A stretch of 51,035 nt of DNA from an uncultured Porphyromonadaceae bacterium (GTDB lineage Bacteria > Bacteroidota > Bacteroidia > Bacteroidales > Muribaculaceae), in the NCBI GenBank assembly GCA_947175645.1, contig CAMWNP010000022.1, positions 1-51,035 on the forward strand, written 5' to 3'. A program made the position numbers and the translations under genes. This document shows, piece by piece, positions 26,317 through 33,313 of the stretch; within the stretch, counting starts at the first letter, position 1, and every line of letters starts with the position of its first letter. Under the pieces are notes generated by a model. The model was not told where the DNA came from and searched no databases. It saw only the letters and a list, made by a program, of their open reading frames with translations.

Positions 26317-28965
26317 ATGTCACAAACTAAACCATACAAAGGTCTGACCGACACCGAGGTGACGGACAACCGGAGAAAATTTGGAGTCAACATACTGACT
26401 CCACCTGAAAAAGAATCGCTTTTCAAACGCTTTCTTGAAAAATTCGGTGATCCGCTGATCATAATCCTGCTGATTGCCGGTGTGCTCTCCATTGGCATAT
26501 CCTGCTACGAATACTTCGGACTGAATCAGGGTGCAGGGGTATTCTTCGAGCCCATCGGCATCTTCATCGCCATTCTGTTGGCCACCGGACTTGCATTCTT
26601 CTTTGAACTGAAAGCCGACCGTGAGTTCGCTCTTCTAAATCAGGTCAATGATGACGAACCGGTGCAGGTTATCCGCAACGGAAACGCCATACAGATTCCC
26701 AAAAAGGATGTGGTTGTTGGTGACATCGTAATCCTCAACACCGGCGAGGAGGTTCCTGCCGACGGCGAACTTCTGGAAGCCGTATCGCTCAACATCGATG
26801 AGTCCACCCTTACCGGCGAACCTATCTGCCACAAAACAACCGACCCCGAACAGTTCGACAGTGAAGCCACCTTCCCCAGCAACCACGCCATGCGCGGAAC
26901 AAAAATCATGGAAGGTCACGGAGTTATGAAAGTACTCGCCGTGGGTGACCACACTGAAAACGGGAAAGTGTTTGAAGCCGCTCAGATTGATGACAGCGTC
27001 AAAACCCCCCTGAACGAGCAACTCGACGGACTTGGGAACCTGATTACCCGAATCTCCTACGGATTCGCCGCTGCCATCATCTTGGGTCGTCTGGTAATGT
27101 ACTTCATCAGCACACCCTTCGACTGGCTTCCATTTCTGGCATATTTCCTCCAGACACTCATGATTGCCGTAACACTGATTGTTGTTGCTGTGCCTGAAGG
27201 ACTCCCAATGGCGGTCACCCTCTCGCTGGCTTACTCCATGCGACGTATGCTCAAGACAAATAATCTTGTCCGCAAGATGCACGCATGCGAGACTATGGGT
27301 GCCACAACCGTGATTTGCACGGACAAAACAGGTACACTCACCGAAAACCAGATGAGGGTTTACAAAACAAACTTCTTCGGGAATCCCCCGGCAACTGTTC
27401 TCTATGAAGGTATCGCGGTTAACTCTACCGCACAACTCGACCTATCAGGCGAAAAACCTCAGGTGCTTGGAAATCCCACCGAGGGAGCGCTGCTTCTGTG
27501 GATGAAAAGTCAGGGTGTGGATTACGCACGGCTGAAGGAAGCCACCAAACGGGTGGATGAACTCCCATTCACAACAGAACGGAAATATATGGCCACCGAA
27601 GTGGAATCTGCAACAGGAAAGACCATTCTCTATGTGAAAGGCGCGCCGGAAATCATCTTCGGTATGTGCAAGAATACAGCCGGAGTGACAAAGGAGGAAA
27701 TCGACGCCCAGTTGCTCGAATACCAGAATCAGGCCATGCGTACCCTCGGCTTCGCTTATCAGATCATAGAGTCAGGCGATGCAACCATAGCAGACAATAA
27801 GGTTGTTGCACAGAACCTCACCTTCCTCGGAATCGTGGCCATCTCCGACCCCGTCCGCGCGGACGTTCCCGATGCCGTGAAAGAGGTAATCGATGCCGGA
27901 ATAAAAGTTAAGATAGTAACCGGTGACACCCCCGGAACAGCCAAGGAAATAGGTCGTCAGATAGGACTGTGGAACGATGCCACCGACACTGACCGCAACA
28001 TCATCACCGGAGTTGAGTTCGCTGAACTTTCTGATGAAGAACTCAAACAGAGAGTGGGCGACTTCAAGATCATTGCCCGCGCCCGTCCCATGGATAAGAA
28101 ACGTCTGGTTGAGGCACTGCAGGCCAACAACGAAGTAGTTGCCGTTACAGGTGACGGAACCAACGACGCACCCGCACTGAAGAGTGCTCACGTGGGACTG
28201 TCAATGGGCGATGGAACATCCGTAGCCAAGGAAGCGTCTGACATAACCATCGTTGACAACTCCTTCTCATCAATAGGACGTGCCGTGATGTGGGGACGCT
28301 CGCTCTATCAGAACATCCAGCGCTTCATCCTTTTCCAGATGACGGTGAACGTCGCAGCATGTCTCATCGTACTCGCAGGTGCATTCATGGGCACCGAGTC
28401 GCCCCTGACCGTAACCCAGATGCTTTGGGTGAACCTTATCATGGACACCTTCGCGGCGATGGCGCTCGCGTCACTTCCCCCGTCACAGTCAGTGATGAAA
28501 GAGAAACCCCGCAGCCGGGAAGCGTTCATCATCAACCGCCCCATGTGGCGTTCAATCATCGGTGTAGGAGGTTTGTTCTTCCTCTTCCTTCTGGGACTGC
28601 TCTATTACTTTGAACATACTGACCTCACTTGCCTGACCCAGATAGGCAGTGTCGCCATGGGAGCCAACACCGGACTGACGCCCTACGAACTGTCGCTCTT
28701 CTTCACCATCTTTGTTTTCCTCCAGTTCTGGAACATGTTCAACGCCCGAGCATTTGCCACAGGTCGCTCTGCATTCCATCTTGAGGGATGCAGCGGATTT
28801 GTAATGATAGCGCTGGCTATCCTCGGCGGCCAAATCCTGATAGTGACCATCGGCGGTGAATTCTTCAATGTCGTACCTCTCAGATTAATTGACTGGGCTA
28901 TCATCATCGGTGGCACATCCGTAGTCCTCTGGATAGGTGAACTGCTAAGATTGTTCAAGAAGTAA
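26317..28965 (+). CDS. Ca2+-transporting P-type ATPase (PMCA-like, type IIB)
   Basis: The 882-residue pump has the full P-type layout: actuator domain with TGEP (LTGEPICHK), phosphorylation motif DKTGTLT (near residue 336), nucleotide-binding domain with KGAPEIIF, and hinge motifs TGDTPGTAKEIG and VTGDGTNDAPALK. The M4 helix has VVAVPEGLPMAVTLSLAYSM, the PEGL calcium-site signature of IIB pumps. M5-M6 have NVAACLIVLAGAF and MLWVNLIMDTFAAMALA with the expected Asn and Asp. About ten membrane helices are visible. It expels Ca2+ (possibly Mn2+) from the cytoplasm. A -7-like box TAATTTTG lies at 26284-26291 but without a clear -33 element. A bidirectional terminator follows. Confidence 0.93.
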   Translation: MSQTKPYKGLTDTEVTDNRRKFGVNILTPPEKESLFKRFLEKFGDPLIIILLIAGVLSIGISCYEYFGLNQGAGVFFEPIGIFIAILLATGLAFFFELKADREFALLNQVNDDEPVQVIRNGNAIQIPKKDVVVGDIVILNTGEEVPADGELLEAVSLNIDESTLTGEPICHKTTDPEQFDSEATFPSNHAMRGTKIMEGHGVMKVLAVGDHTENGKVFEAAQIDDSVKTPLNEQLDGLGNLITRISYGFAAAIILGRLVMYFISTPFDWLPFLAYFLQTLMIAVTLIVVAVPEGLPMAVTLSLAYSMRRMLKTNNLVRKMHACETMGATTVICTDKTGTLTENQMRVYKTNFFGNPPATVLYEGIAVNSTAQLDLSGEKPQVLGNPTEGALLLWMKSQGVDYARLKEATKRVDELPFTTERKYMATEVESATGKTILYVKGAPEIIFGMCKNTAGVTKEEIDAQLLEYQNQAMRTLGFAYQIIESGDATIADNKVVAQNLTFLGIVAISDPVRADVPDAVKEVIDAGIKVKIVTGDTPGTAKEIGRQIGLWNDATDTDRNIITGVEFAELSDEELKQRVGDFKIIARARPMDKKRLVEALQANNEVVAVTGDGTNDAPALKSAHVGLSMGDGTSVAKEASDITIVDNSFSSIGRAVMWGRSLYQNIQRFILFQMTVNVAACLIVLAGAFMGTESPLTVTQMLWVNLIMDTFAAMALASLPPSQSVMKEKPRSREAFIINRPMWRSIIGVGGLFFLFLLGLLYYFEHTDLTCLTQIGSVAMGANTGLTPYELSLFFTIFVFLQFWNMFNARAFATGRSAFHLEGCSGFVMIALAILGGQILIVTIGGEFFNVVPLRLIDWAIIIGGTSVVLWIGELLRLFKK

Positions 28966-28986
28966 TGGTTACATAAATTCACGCAC

Positions 28987-29025
28987 AAAAAAGGGGCATA
29001 CCGATTTCCGGCGTGCCCCTTTTTA
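28987..29025. terminator. bidirectional intrinsic terminator
   Basis: GGGGCA (28993-28998) pairs with TGCCCC (29014-29019), with inner CCG/CGG pairs. It is flanked by A6 on the left and T5 on the right, so it can stop both the Ca2+ pump transcript (+) and the exported-protein operon (-). Confidence 0.88.
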
Positions 29026-29049
29026 GTTAAGGTAAAAATATGTCACTTA

Positions 29050-29706
29050 TCACATCTGGGTAAATGTCATTTCATCAACAATCAGAGTCTGTTTCCCAAA
29101 AGTATAGAATCCGATACCGGTGTAATCCAAAGGCATGTATCTAACTTTAAGAATCTCCATGTCATCAACATAGAAAGTCAGGACATCACCATCGCAACGA
29201 AGTTTCCAAACCTGGTCAAGTTTTTTCTTATTCTGCCATTTTACTCCTTGGGTAATATTTCCTACTACATGATTATCAACGTAACGTGTAAAGTTCACCA
29301 TCTCGTCGTTGAAATTGAAACAATAGAAATTACCTCCATCTTTATAATTGAAAACAAAACCGCAAACACGGTCATTTGCCAATTTGTCAATCTTGACATT
29401 GGCGATAACCTCAAAAGGCTTTCTGACATCCAAAGGAGCATAGCAATGAGTTTCGAAGAATGTATTCTCACCAACTTTAGTTGCAACACCACTGAGACCG
29501 GTAAGAATAGCCCCCATCGCTTTATTCTCACCCTTTGATTTGATTGTAAGAACACCCTTATCAATTACGGCTGAACCTTTATTACTTTCAAATGCACATT
29601 CAGTCCATCCAAGTGAATTGGCATCAAAAGTATCAACAAAACTTTGTGCGAAAGATGACAGACCAACTGTCACCATCATGCATAATGCAATAAATGTTTT
29701 TTTCAT
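29050..29706 (-). CDS. exported concanavalin-like (jelly-roll) protein
   Basis: This 218-residue protein has a signal peptide (cut near SFA, residue 20). The mature part is almost entirely beta strands with aromatic edges: FVDTFDANSLGWTE at the start, KPFEVIANVKIDKLAND in the middle, NFYCFNFNDEMVNF and a C-terminal GIGFYTFGKQTLIVDEMTF. This pattern resembles a concanavalin A-like jelly roll such as laminin-G or DUF1080 (3-keto-disaccharide hydrolase-like) domains, which bind or cut sugars. There is no sure catalytic residue. It is the last gene of an AT-rich trio; the spacer before it holds a perfect 17-bp tandem repeat, and a bidirectional terminator follows. Confidence 0.7.
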   Translation of the reverse strand: MKKTFIALCMMVTVGLSSFAQSFVDTFDANSLGWTECAFESNKGSAVIDKGVLTIKSKGENKAMGAILTGLSGVATKVGENTFFETHCYAPLDVRKPFEVIANVKIDKLANDRVCGFVFNYKDGGNFYCFNFNDEMVNFTRYVDNHVVGNITQGVKWQNKKKLDQVWKLRCDGDVLTFYVDDMEILKVRYMPLDYTGIGFYTFGKQTLIVDEMTFTQM

Positions 29707-29712
29707 AAAAAT

Positions 29713-29746
29713 TTTAATTTAGTGTATAATTTAATTTAGTGTATAA
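29713..29746. repeat. perfect 17-bp tandem repeat
   Basis: TTTAATTTAGTGTATAA occurs twice without a gap (29713-29729 and 29730-29746) between two genes of the exported trio. It is a recent duplication inside the 47-nt spacer and could be variable between strains. Confidence 0.95.
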
Positions 29747-29753
29747 TAATGAT

Positions 29754-30461
29754 TTATATGCTGCTTGATTTACCTATTCTTGTTTGAAGTTCCTCAACCA
29801 TAGGTTCTAATTCTTTTGGCAATCGATCAACCTCATCGAATTCACCATGACGCGCCTGCATTGCTCCTGCTACCTCAGATGAAATCTTAATCTGGAAAGC
29901 AACTCTATCGGGGGTTGTGACATCACGAACGGTTACCCTGTTTCTTAACTGCTTTTCAGACATATTAAAACTCTTGTATTTCCATGGAGTTTGAAGATAA
30001 CCGCCGTGAATATCTGTTGTTTCTATTTCCGGAAAATAGTTAAGCAATATCTGATGGAGCAATTTCCAAGCAGCCTCACTATTAACCTTTCCATCATCGT
30101 CTTTTGTATAATACTGTGGATCCAAAGTGATAGTGATAAATTTGTTTACAAGTCCCGATGCCGCTGATCCACGATAGAATCCATCCTGCATCAAATTGAA
30201 TGACAGTGAGTTTCGTTCATCCCCACCATAAAATTTCGAGTTGGCTGTAGTGTACTCATTACATTCCACACGAATTATTGCAACATGGTTCTTTTTCTGG
30301 GGACGGGGAAATTCACCGTAACCGTACCCTACAAGATCATTATTCACATAAATCGCGGCTTCTTTTGGCTGAACACTGATTTTAATGGTTTTTGCCTTTT
30401 TTTCGGCATAACACGAAATGGCAATCATAATTGCCACAATAACAGAAAGAAATTTTCTCAT
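29754..30461 (-). CDS. exported protein with PEGA-like N-terminal domain
   Basis: The 235-residue protein has a signal peptide (about 1-19; a Cys at 17 is not in a good lipobox). Residues about 25-75 look like a PEGA domain: KISVQPKEAAIYVNNDLVGY followed by a strand, as in surface-layer-like or cell-wall-associated proteins that present another domain. The rest is mixed: an aromatic LNYFPEIETTDIHGGY stretch and a charged helical C-terminus. I do not recognise the second domain. It is the middle gene of the trio; only 3 nt separate it from the lipoprotein gene. Its A+T content is visibly high, unlike the neighbouring Ca2+ pump gene. Confidence 0.65.
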   Translation of the reverse strand: MRKFLSVIVAIMIAISCYAEKKAKTIKISVQPKEAAIYVNNDLVGYGYGEFPRPQKKNHVAIIRVECNEYTTANSKFYGGDERNSLSFNLMQDGFYRGSAASGLVNKFITITLDPQYYTKDDDGKVNSEAAWKLLHQILLNYFPEIETTDIHGGYLQTPWKYKSFNMSEKQLRNRVTVRDVTTPDRVAFQIKISSEVAGAMQARHGEFDEVDRLPKELEPMVEELQTRIGKSSSI

Positions 30462-30464
30462 GAT

Positions 30465-30800
30465 TTAAAATGGTTTACTTGAGTATTTATAATTTTTGGG
30501 TATTTGCAGTTCTATCAGACAATTCTTACATCCGCTCACATTAACTCGACGGTGATAAACTTCCATCCCGTCTTGCCTACATGAAACTTCTATATATTCA
30601 CTCCCTTTTGGCACACGGTATTGGACTAAATCTCGACCTATATACTCATCATTTACAAAAATTTCTATCTGCCGTTCTTTACACATTAAATTAACAATTT
30701 TAGGTGAAGAACAGGAACTGAAGATTGCTGAATGAATCATCAGGACAGAAATAAACAGTAAGGACAGGAGAAAAAAACGTCCGAATTTGAAAGCCTTCAT
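30465..30800 (-). CDS. small lipoprotein with PEGA-like domain
   Basis: The start is taken at ATG 30800. An in-frame ATG at 30848 would add 16 residues before the signal peptide and would overlap the terminator of the upstream RNA. From 30800 the protein is 111 residues: a basic start, a hydrophobic core, then IFSSC, a plausible lipobox, with Cys near residue 30. The mature part has RQIEIFVNDEYIGRDLV and a YIEVSCRQDG strand, a PEGA-like pattern like the neighbour's, so both may anchor or present a surface structure. It is the first gene of the trio. The terminator of the structured RNA ends 46 nt upstream. Confidence 0.6.
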   Translation of the reverse strand: MKAFKFGRFFLLSLLFISVLMIHSAIFSSCSSPKIVNLMCKERQIEIFVNDEYIGRDLVQYRVPKGSEYIEVSCRQDGMEVYHRRVNVSGCKNCLIELQIPKNYKYSSKPF

Positions 30801-30846
30801 ATCAATTTGATATTTTGCCACTATCTCTCTGTCATGGCCAATAAAC

Positions 30847-30886
30847 AAAAAAAGCGTGAGAGCCTTACATTACTGCCCGTTCACGC
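30847..30886 (-). terminator. terminator of the structured RNA
   Basis: The CTCACGC arm (30860-30854 on the minus strand) can pair with GCGTGAG at 30944-30938 (7 bp) or with GCGTGA at 30886-30881 (6 bp). Both are followed by U7 (30853-30847). Confidence 0.75.
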
Positions 30887-31160
30887 TATCTGAGGCCTTC
30901 GCATTGCCTAATGGAGTAGAACGGACAGTGCAGAGACCTCACGCAAGATATGATATACGCCAACCGAACCGATGCACTCGCACCAATTCGTTGTGGCGAC
31001 TCCGTCATATCCACATAAGGCGTCTACTCTGTCTCATTCCTGACTCCATTCTTGAAAGTTGCGAAGTTTCAGATAGCCAAGAAAGAGCGTTAAGTATACG
31101 CTTCCTAATATGTATACATCCCGTCCACACTCCCTGTACCGGGTCTCTGCGTTCGGTATG
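30847..31160 (-). ncRNA. candidate structured RNA (stand-alone or leader), about 310 nt
   Basis: Transcription should start near 31160 from the consensus promoter at 31167-31197 and stop at the hairpin and U7 at 30847-30860. Several helices are visible on the minus strand: ATGCATAC with GTATACAT near the 5' end, AGCGT/ACGCT, TTCTTG/CAAGAA and GATATGA/TCATATC. Near the 3' end, CTGTCCGTTC (30928-30919) pairs with GAACGGGCAG (30882-30873), enclosed by GCGTGAG (30944-30938) with CTCACGC (30860-30854). GAGGTC (30940-30935) can instead pair with GGCCTC (30897-30892), excluding the closing stem, so the RNA could switch. I found no tmRNA tag or RNase P core. Because the lipoprotein gene starts 46 nt after the U7, it may be an attenuating leader. 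Confidence 0.65.
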
Positions 31161-31166
31161 CATCGA

Positions 31167-31197
31167 CAAATATACAATATTTTCCAATTTCTAACAA
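31167..31197 (-). promoter_or_regulatory. consensus promoter of the structured RNA
   Basis: On the minus strand TTG (31197-31195), a 20-nt spacer and TATATTTG (31174-31167) match the Bacteroidetes promoter exactly. The predicted start is near 31160. Confidence 0.8.
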
Positions 31198-31310
31198 CTG
31201 TAAATAATAATTTTTGCGGACTGTGTGATTACATGTTTGCCTATTGCTTCATATTTCCATCACATGGCAGAATAAAGCAATACATATTAATGAATAATCA
31301 TGAAGAAAAA

Positions 31311-31427
31311 TTATATCACACTTGGACGGTGTGTCATAATAAGCCATCTGCGTTGTTGCTTTCGGAATTCGGCTTCGGTCACATACTTAGGTATGCTCCC
31401 ATCAGCCTCATCCTCAGCGTCTTGCAT
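31311..31427 (-). CDS. candidate 38-residue small protein
   Basis: Starting at ATG 31427, a frame of 38 codons runs to TAA at 31313-31311. The translation is protein-like: an acidic start (MQDAEDEADG), then IPKYVTEAEFRKQQRRWLI and a basic tail ending THRPSVI. Just upstream in the same frame is a stop, so it cannot be much longer. It sits in the 753-nt gap 30849-31601 between the structured RNA and the acyltransferase gene. GGTGTGTC sequences flank it, so it may also be a remnant of a small mobile repeat. There is no clear promoter. It could be chance. Confidence 0.35.
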   Translation of the reverse strand: MQDAEDEADGSIPKYVTEAEFRKQQRRWLIMTHRPSVI

Positions 31428-31451
31428 CTGACCTATTCTGACAAACCTTAA

Positions 31452-31488
31452 GAGGGTGTGTCAAAATTTTTCATTTCGACACACCCTC
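31452..31488. repeat. perfect 11-bp inverted repeat, terminator-like or mobile-element end
   Basis: GAGGGTGTGTC (31452-31462) and GACACACCCTC (31478-31488) form a hairpin with a 15-nt loop. GGTGTGTC occurs again near 31329 and 31596. Such GGGTGTGTCAAAA sequences resemble ends of some insertion sequences, but no transposase is present. It may simply terminate the acyltransferase operon, about 113 nt past its stop. Confidence 0.5.
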
Positions 31489-31601
31489 ATGCCCTTTTCA
31501 TATTCATCATAATGCCGCAACAGCGAACCGCTTCCGGTTACCACACCGCGGGGTGATGAATTTATAAGACCCGGTTCAAGATTCACGGTTCACACGGTGT
31601 G

Positions 31602-32525
31602 TCAACCGATTGTCAGTGTATACTTGGAGGTCAGTTCGCAACCAATGCGATGTTTGAAAGTACAGAGTCCGCGGTTGGGAATACCTCCGGTGCTGGACGG
31701 ACCCACATCAACAATTTTTATCCCTGCCTCATGGTAATGAGCAAAAACCCTCATGGCAAACAGATTCATAGGATAGAGGGGGCGGTAATCCACCAGGTCA
31801 CCCCAATAGATTACCTGAACTATGCCGGGAGCGACATGATAGCAGATTGCGGAGGCGACAGGATGCCTCGCCTCGTCATACATCATGAAGAAGTCCATCC
31901 TGACAATAGCCTCGGTTGACATAATCTGCCCGAAAGTCATGCTCAAAGGATAGCCCTGTGATTCACGGTTTCGGCGTATTACCTCATACACCTCACGTTT
32001 CTTATGCTCTTCAATAACAAGTTGGAACTGAAAGCCGGCCGAGTTGGCACGTCGGAGTTTCTTCCTTATTTCCTTGAATGTGGGGAGATTAAAGTCAGGG
32101 GGTATTGCTGTATTATAATGATAATTGTAGTCAGCCGTCACATTTATCCACGGTGTATTGACGGCACGGATCAAAAATGAGGATAGTTCATTGGAGTAGA
32201 ACAGCGGGGGAAGCGTGATTGACAGCGTTTTATTCAGATCGGCGGCATAATTCCTCAAATCATTGAAAATCATCTCCACATCTTCATCAGACGGATGACG
32301 CACACAGTCGAAGCCACCGAACGGGGCGGAGAACGGCGAACGCAATGTTGCTTCATCTTCACCGAGAATCAAAGTCACGCGCAGTTTGCCGTCAATGAAC
32401 CATGCCAGATAATGGACACGCTCAACCTTGGAGGAGTTCAGTTCGGCGAACGCCACAGTGTTGTAGCAGTGCGCTGGGTTGACATCCAACTCTGAGTATT
32501 GTTCCGCTGTCAGTTCAGTAATCAT
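31602..32525 (-). CDS. FemAB/GNAT-type acyltransferase
   Basis: The start is ATG 32525, 8 nt after the ArgB stop; a TTG at 32537 would overlap ArgB and is less likely. The 307-residue protein has two GNAT-like halves as in FemAB enzymes: an N-terminal half with SPFSAPFGGFD, and a C-terminal half with LRRANSAGFQ, RNRESQGYPLSM, HPVASAICYHV, QVIYWGD, YPMNLFAMRVF and a final NRGLCTFKHRIG. FemAB-like proteins add amino acids to peptidoglycan, LPS or peptides. It is the last gene of the operon with ArgB. A role in acylating an envelope component or an arginine-pathway intermediate is possible; the substrate is not visible. Confidence 0.7.
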   Translation of the reverse strand: MITELTAEQYSELDVNPAHCYNTVAFAELNSSKVERVHYLAWFIDGKLRVTLILGEDEATLRSPFSAPFGGFDCVRHPSDEDVEMIFNDLRNYAADLNKTLSITLPPLFYSNELSSFLIRAVNTPWINVTADYNYHYNTAIPPDFNLPTFKEIRKKLRRANSAGFQFQLVIEEHKKREVYEVIRRNRESQGYPLSMTFGQIMSTEAIVRMDFFMMYDEARHPVASAICYHVAPGIVQVIYWGDLVDYRPLYPMNLFAMRVFAHYHEAGIKIVDVGPSSTGGIPNRGLCTFKHRIGCELTSKYTLTIG

Positions 32526-32533
32526 ATAAGGTA

Positions 32534-33313
32534 TCAACGGATATGTGTACCGGCAGAAAGATCTTCCAGTGACCCGGCTGAAGTGATGATGACCTCTTTC
32601 ACACCGGCGGTAACAGCGTCAAGGGAGTTGTCGATTTTTGGAATCATACCGCCGGATACAGTTCCGTCAGCCTTGAGGGCCGCAAATTTCTCCGCAGTGA
32701 TTTCACCTATCACCGAACCGTCATCGTCAGGGTCAGCCAGCACACCGGGCTTCTCGAAGCAATAGACAAGCGTAACGTCATAATATGGAATCATTCCACG
32801 TGCCACCTCCGAGGCTATGGTATCTGCATTGGTGTTGAGCAGATTCCCTTTGCCATCATGAATAAGCGGAGCCACAACCGGCACGAATCCGGCGCTGAGC
32901 AACTGATGGAGCGCCTTGCCGTTGACGCAGTCAACATCACCGACATGTCCGTAGTCAACCTTTTTCACCTCCCTGCGATGACCCTTTATGATACCGCCAT
33001 CAGCACCGGTCACACCGAGTGCATCGCAACCCAGAGCCTGTAGTCCGGCGACGATGTTCTTGTTCACCTCTCCGGCATAAACCATTGTGGCAATTTTCAG
33101 CATCTCTGCGGATGTTACACGGCGACCTTCCACCATGACGGTCTCCACACCAAGCCGTTCAGCCATCTGTGTGGCTGATCTGCCGCCACCGTGGACAAGA
33201 ATCTTGCAGCCTTCTATATCTGAGAACGAGCGGAGAAGTTCAGGCATGAGCCGCGCATCTTCAACCACGGCTCCTCCAACTTTTATTACAGTGAGTTTCT
33301 TCATTTCAGTCAT
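32534..33313 (-). CDS. argB: acetylglutamate kinase (ArgB)
   Basis: The 259-residue amino-acid kinase phosphorylates N-acyl-glutamate, the second step of arginine synthesis. It has the conserved KVGGAV near the N-terminus, the LVHGGG phosphate loop, GCDALGVTGADGG, the NTNADTIASEVA substrate segment and GVLADP near the end. Several Bacteroidetes use succinylated rather than acetylated intermediates, so the natural substrate may be N-succinyl-glutamate; this cannot be read here. Its start ATG overlaps the stop of the GH3/beta-lactamase gene by 4 bp (ATGA), while a second ATG three codons on is also possible. The other arg genes are not in the window. Confidence 0.93.
   Translation of the reverse strand: MTEMKKLTVIKVGGAVVEDARLMPELLRSFSDIEGCKILVHGGGRSATQMAERLGVETVMVEGRRVTSAEMLKIATMVYAGEVNKNIVAGLQALGCDALGVTGADGGIIKGHRREVKKVDYGHVGDVDCVNGKALHQLLSAGFVPVVAPLIHDGKGNLLNTNADTIASEVARGMIPYYDVTLVYCFEKPGVLADPDDDGSVIGEITAEKFAALKADGTVSGGMIPKIDNSLDAVTAGVKEVIITSAGSLEDLSAGTHIR

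Noticed and set aside
30847-31160. tmRNA, RNase P RNA or 6S RNA
   Set aside because: No tag-peptide frame or tRNA-like ends, no RNase P conserved core, and the 5' and 3' ends do not pair as in 6S RNA.
31005-31187. 60-codon minus-strand frame inside the structured RNA
   Set aside because: Its start lies upstream of the predicted transcription start and its sequence is explained by the RNA helices; it looks like a chance frame.
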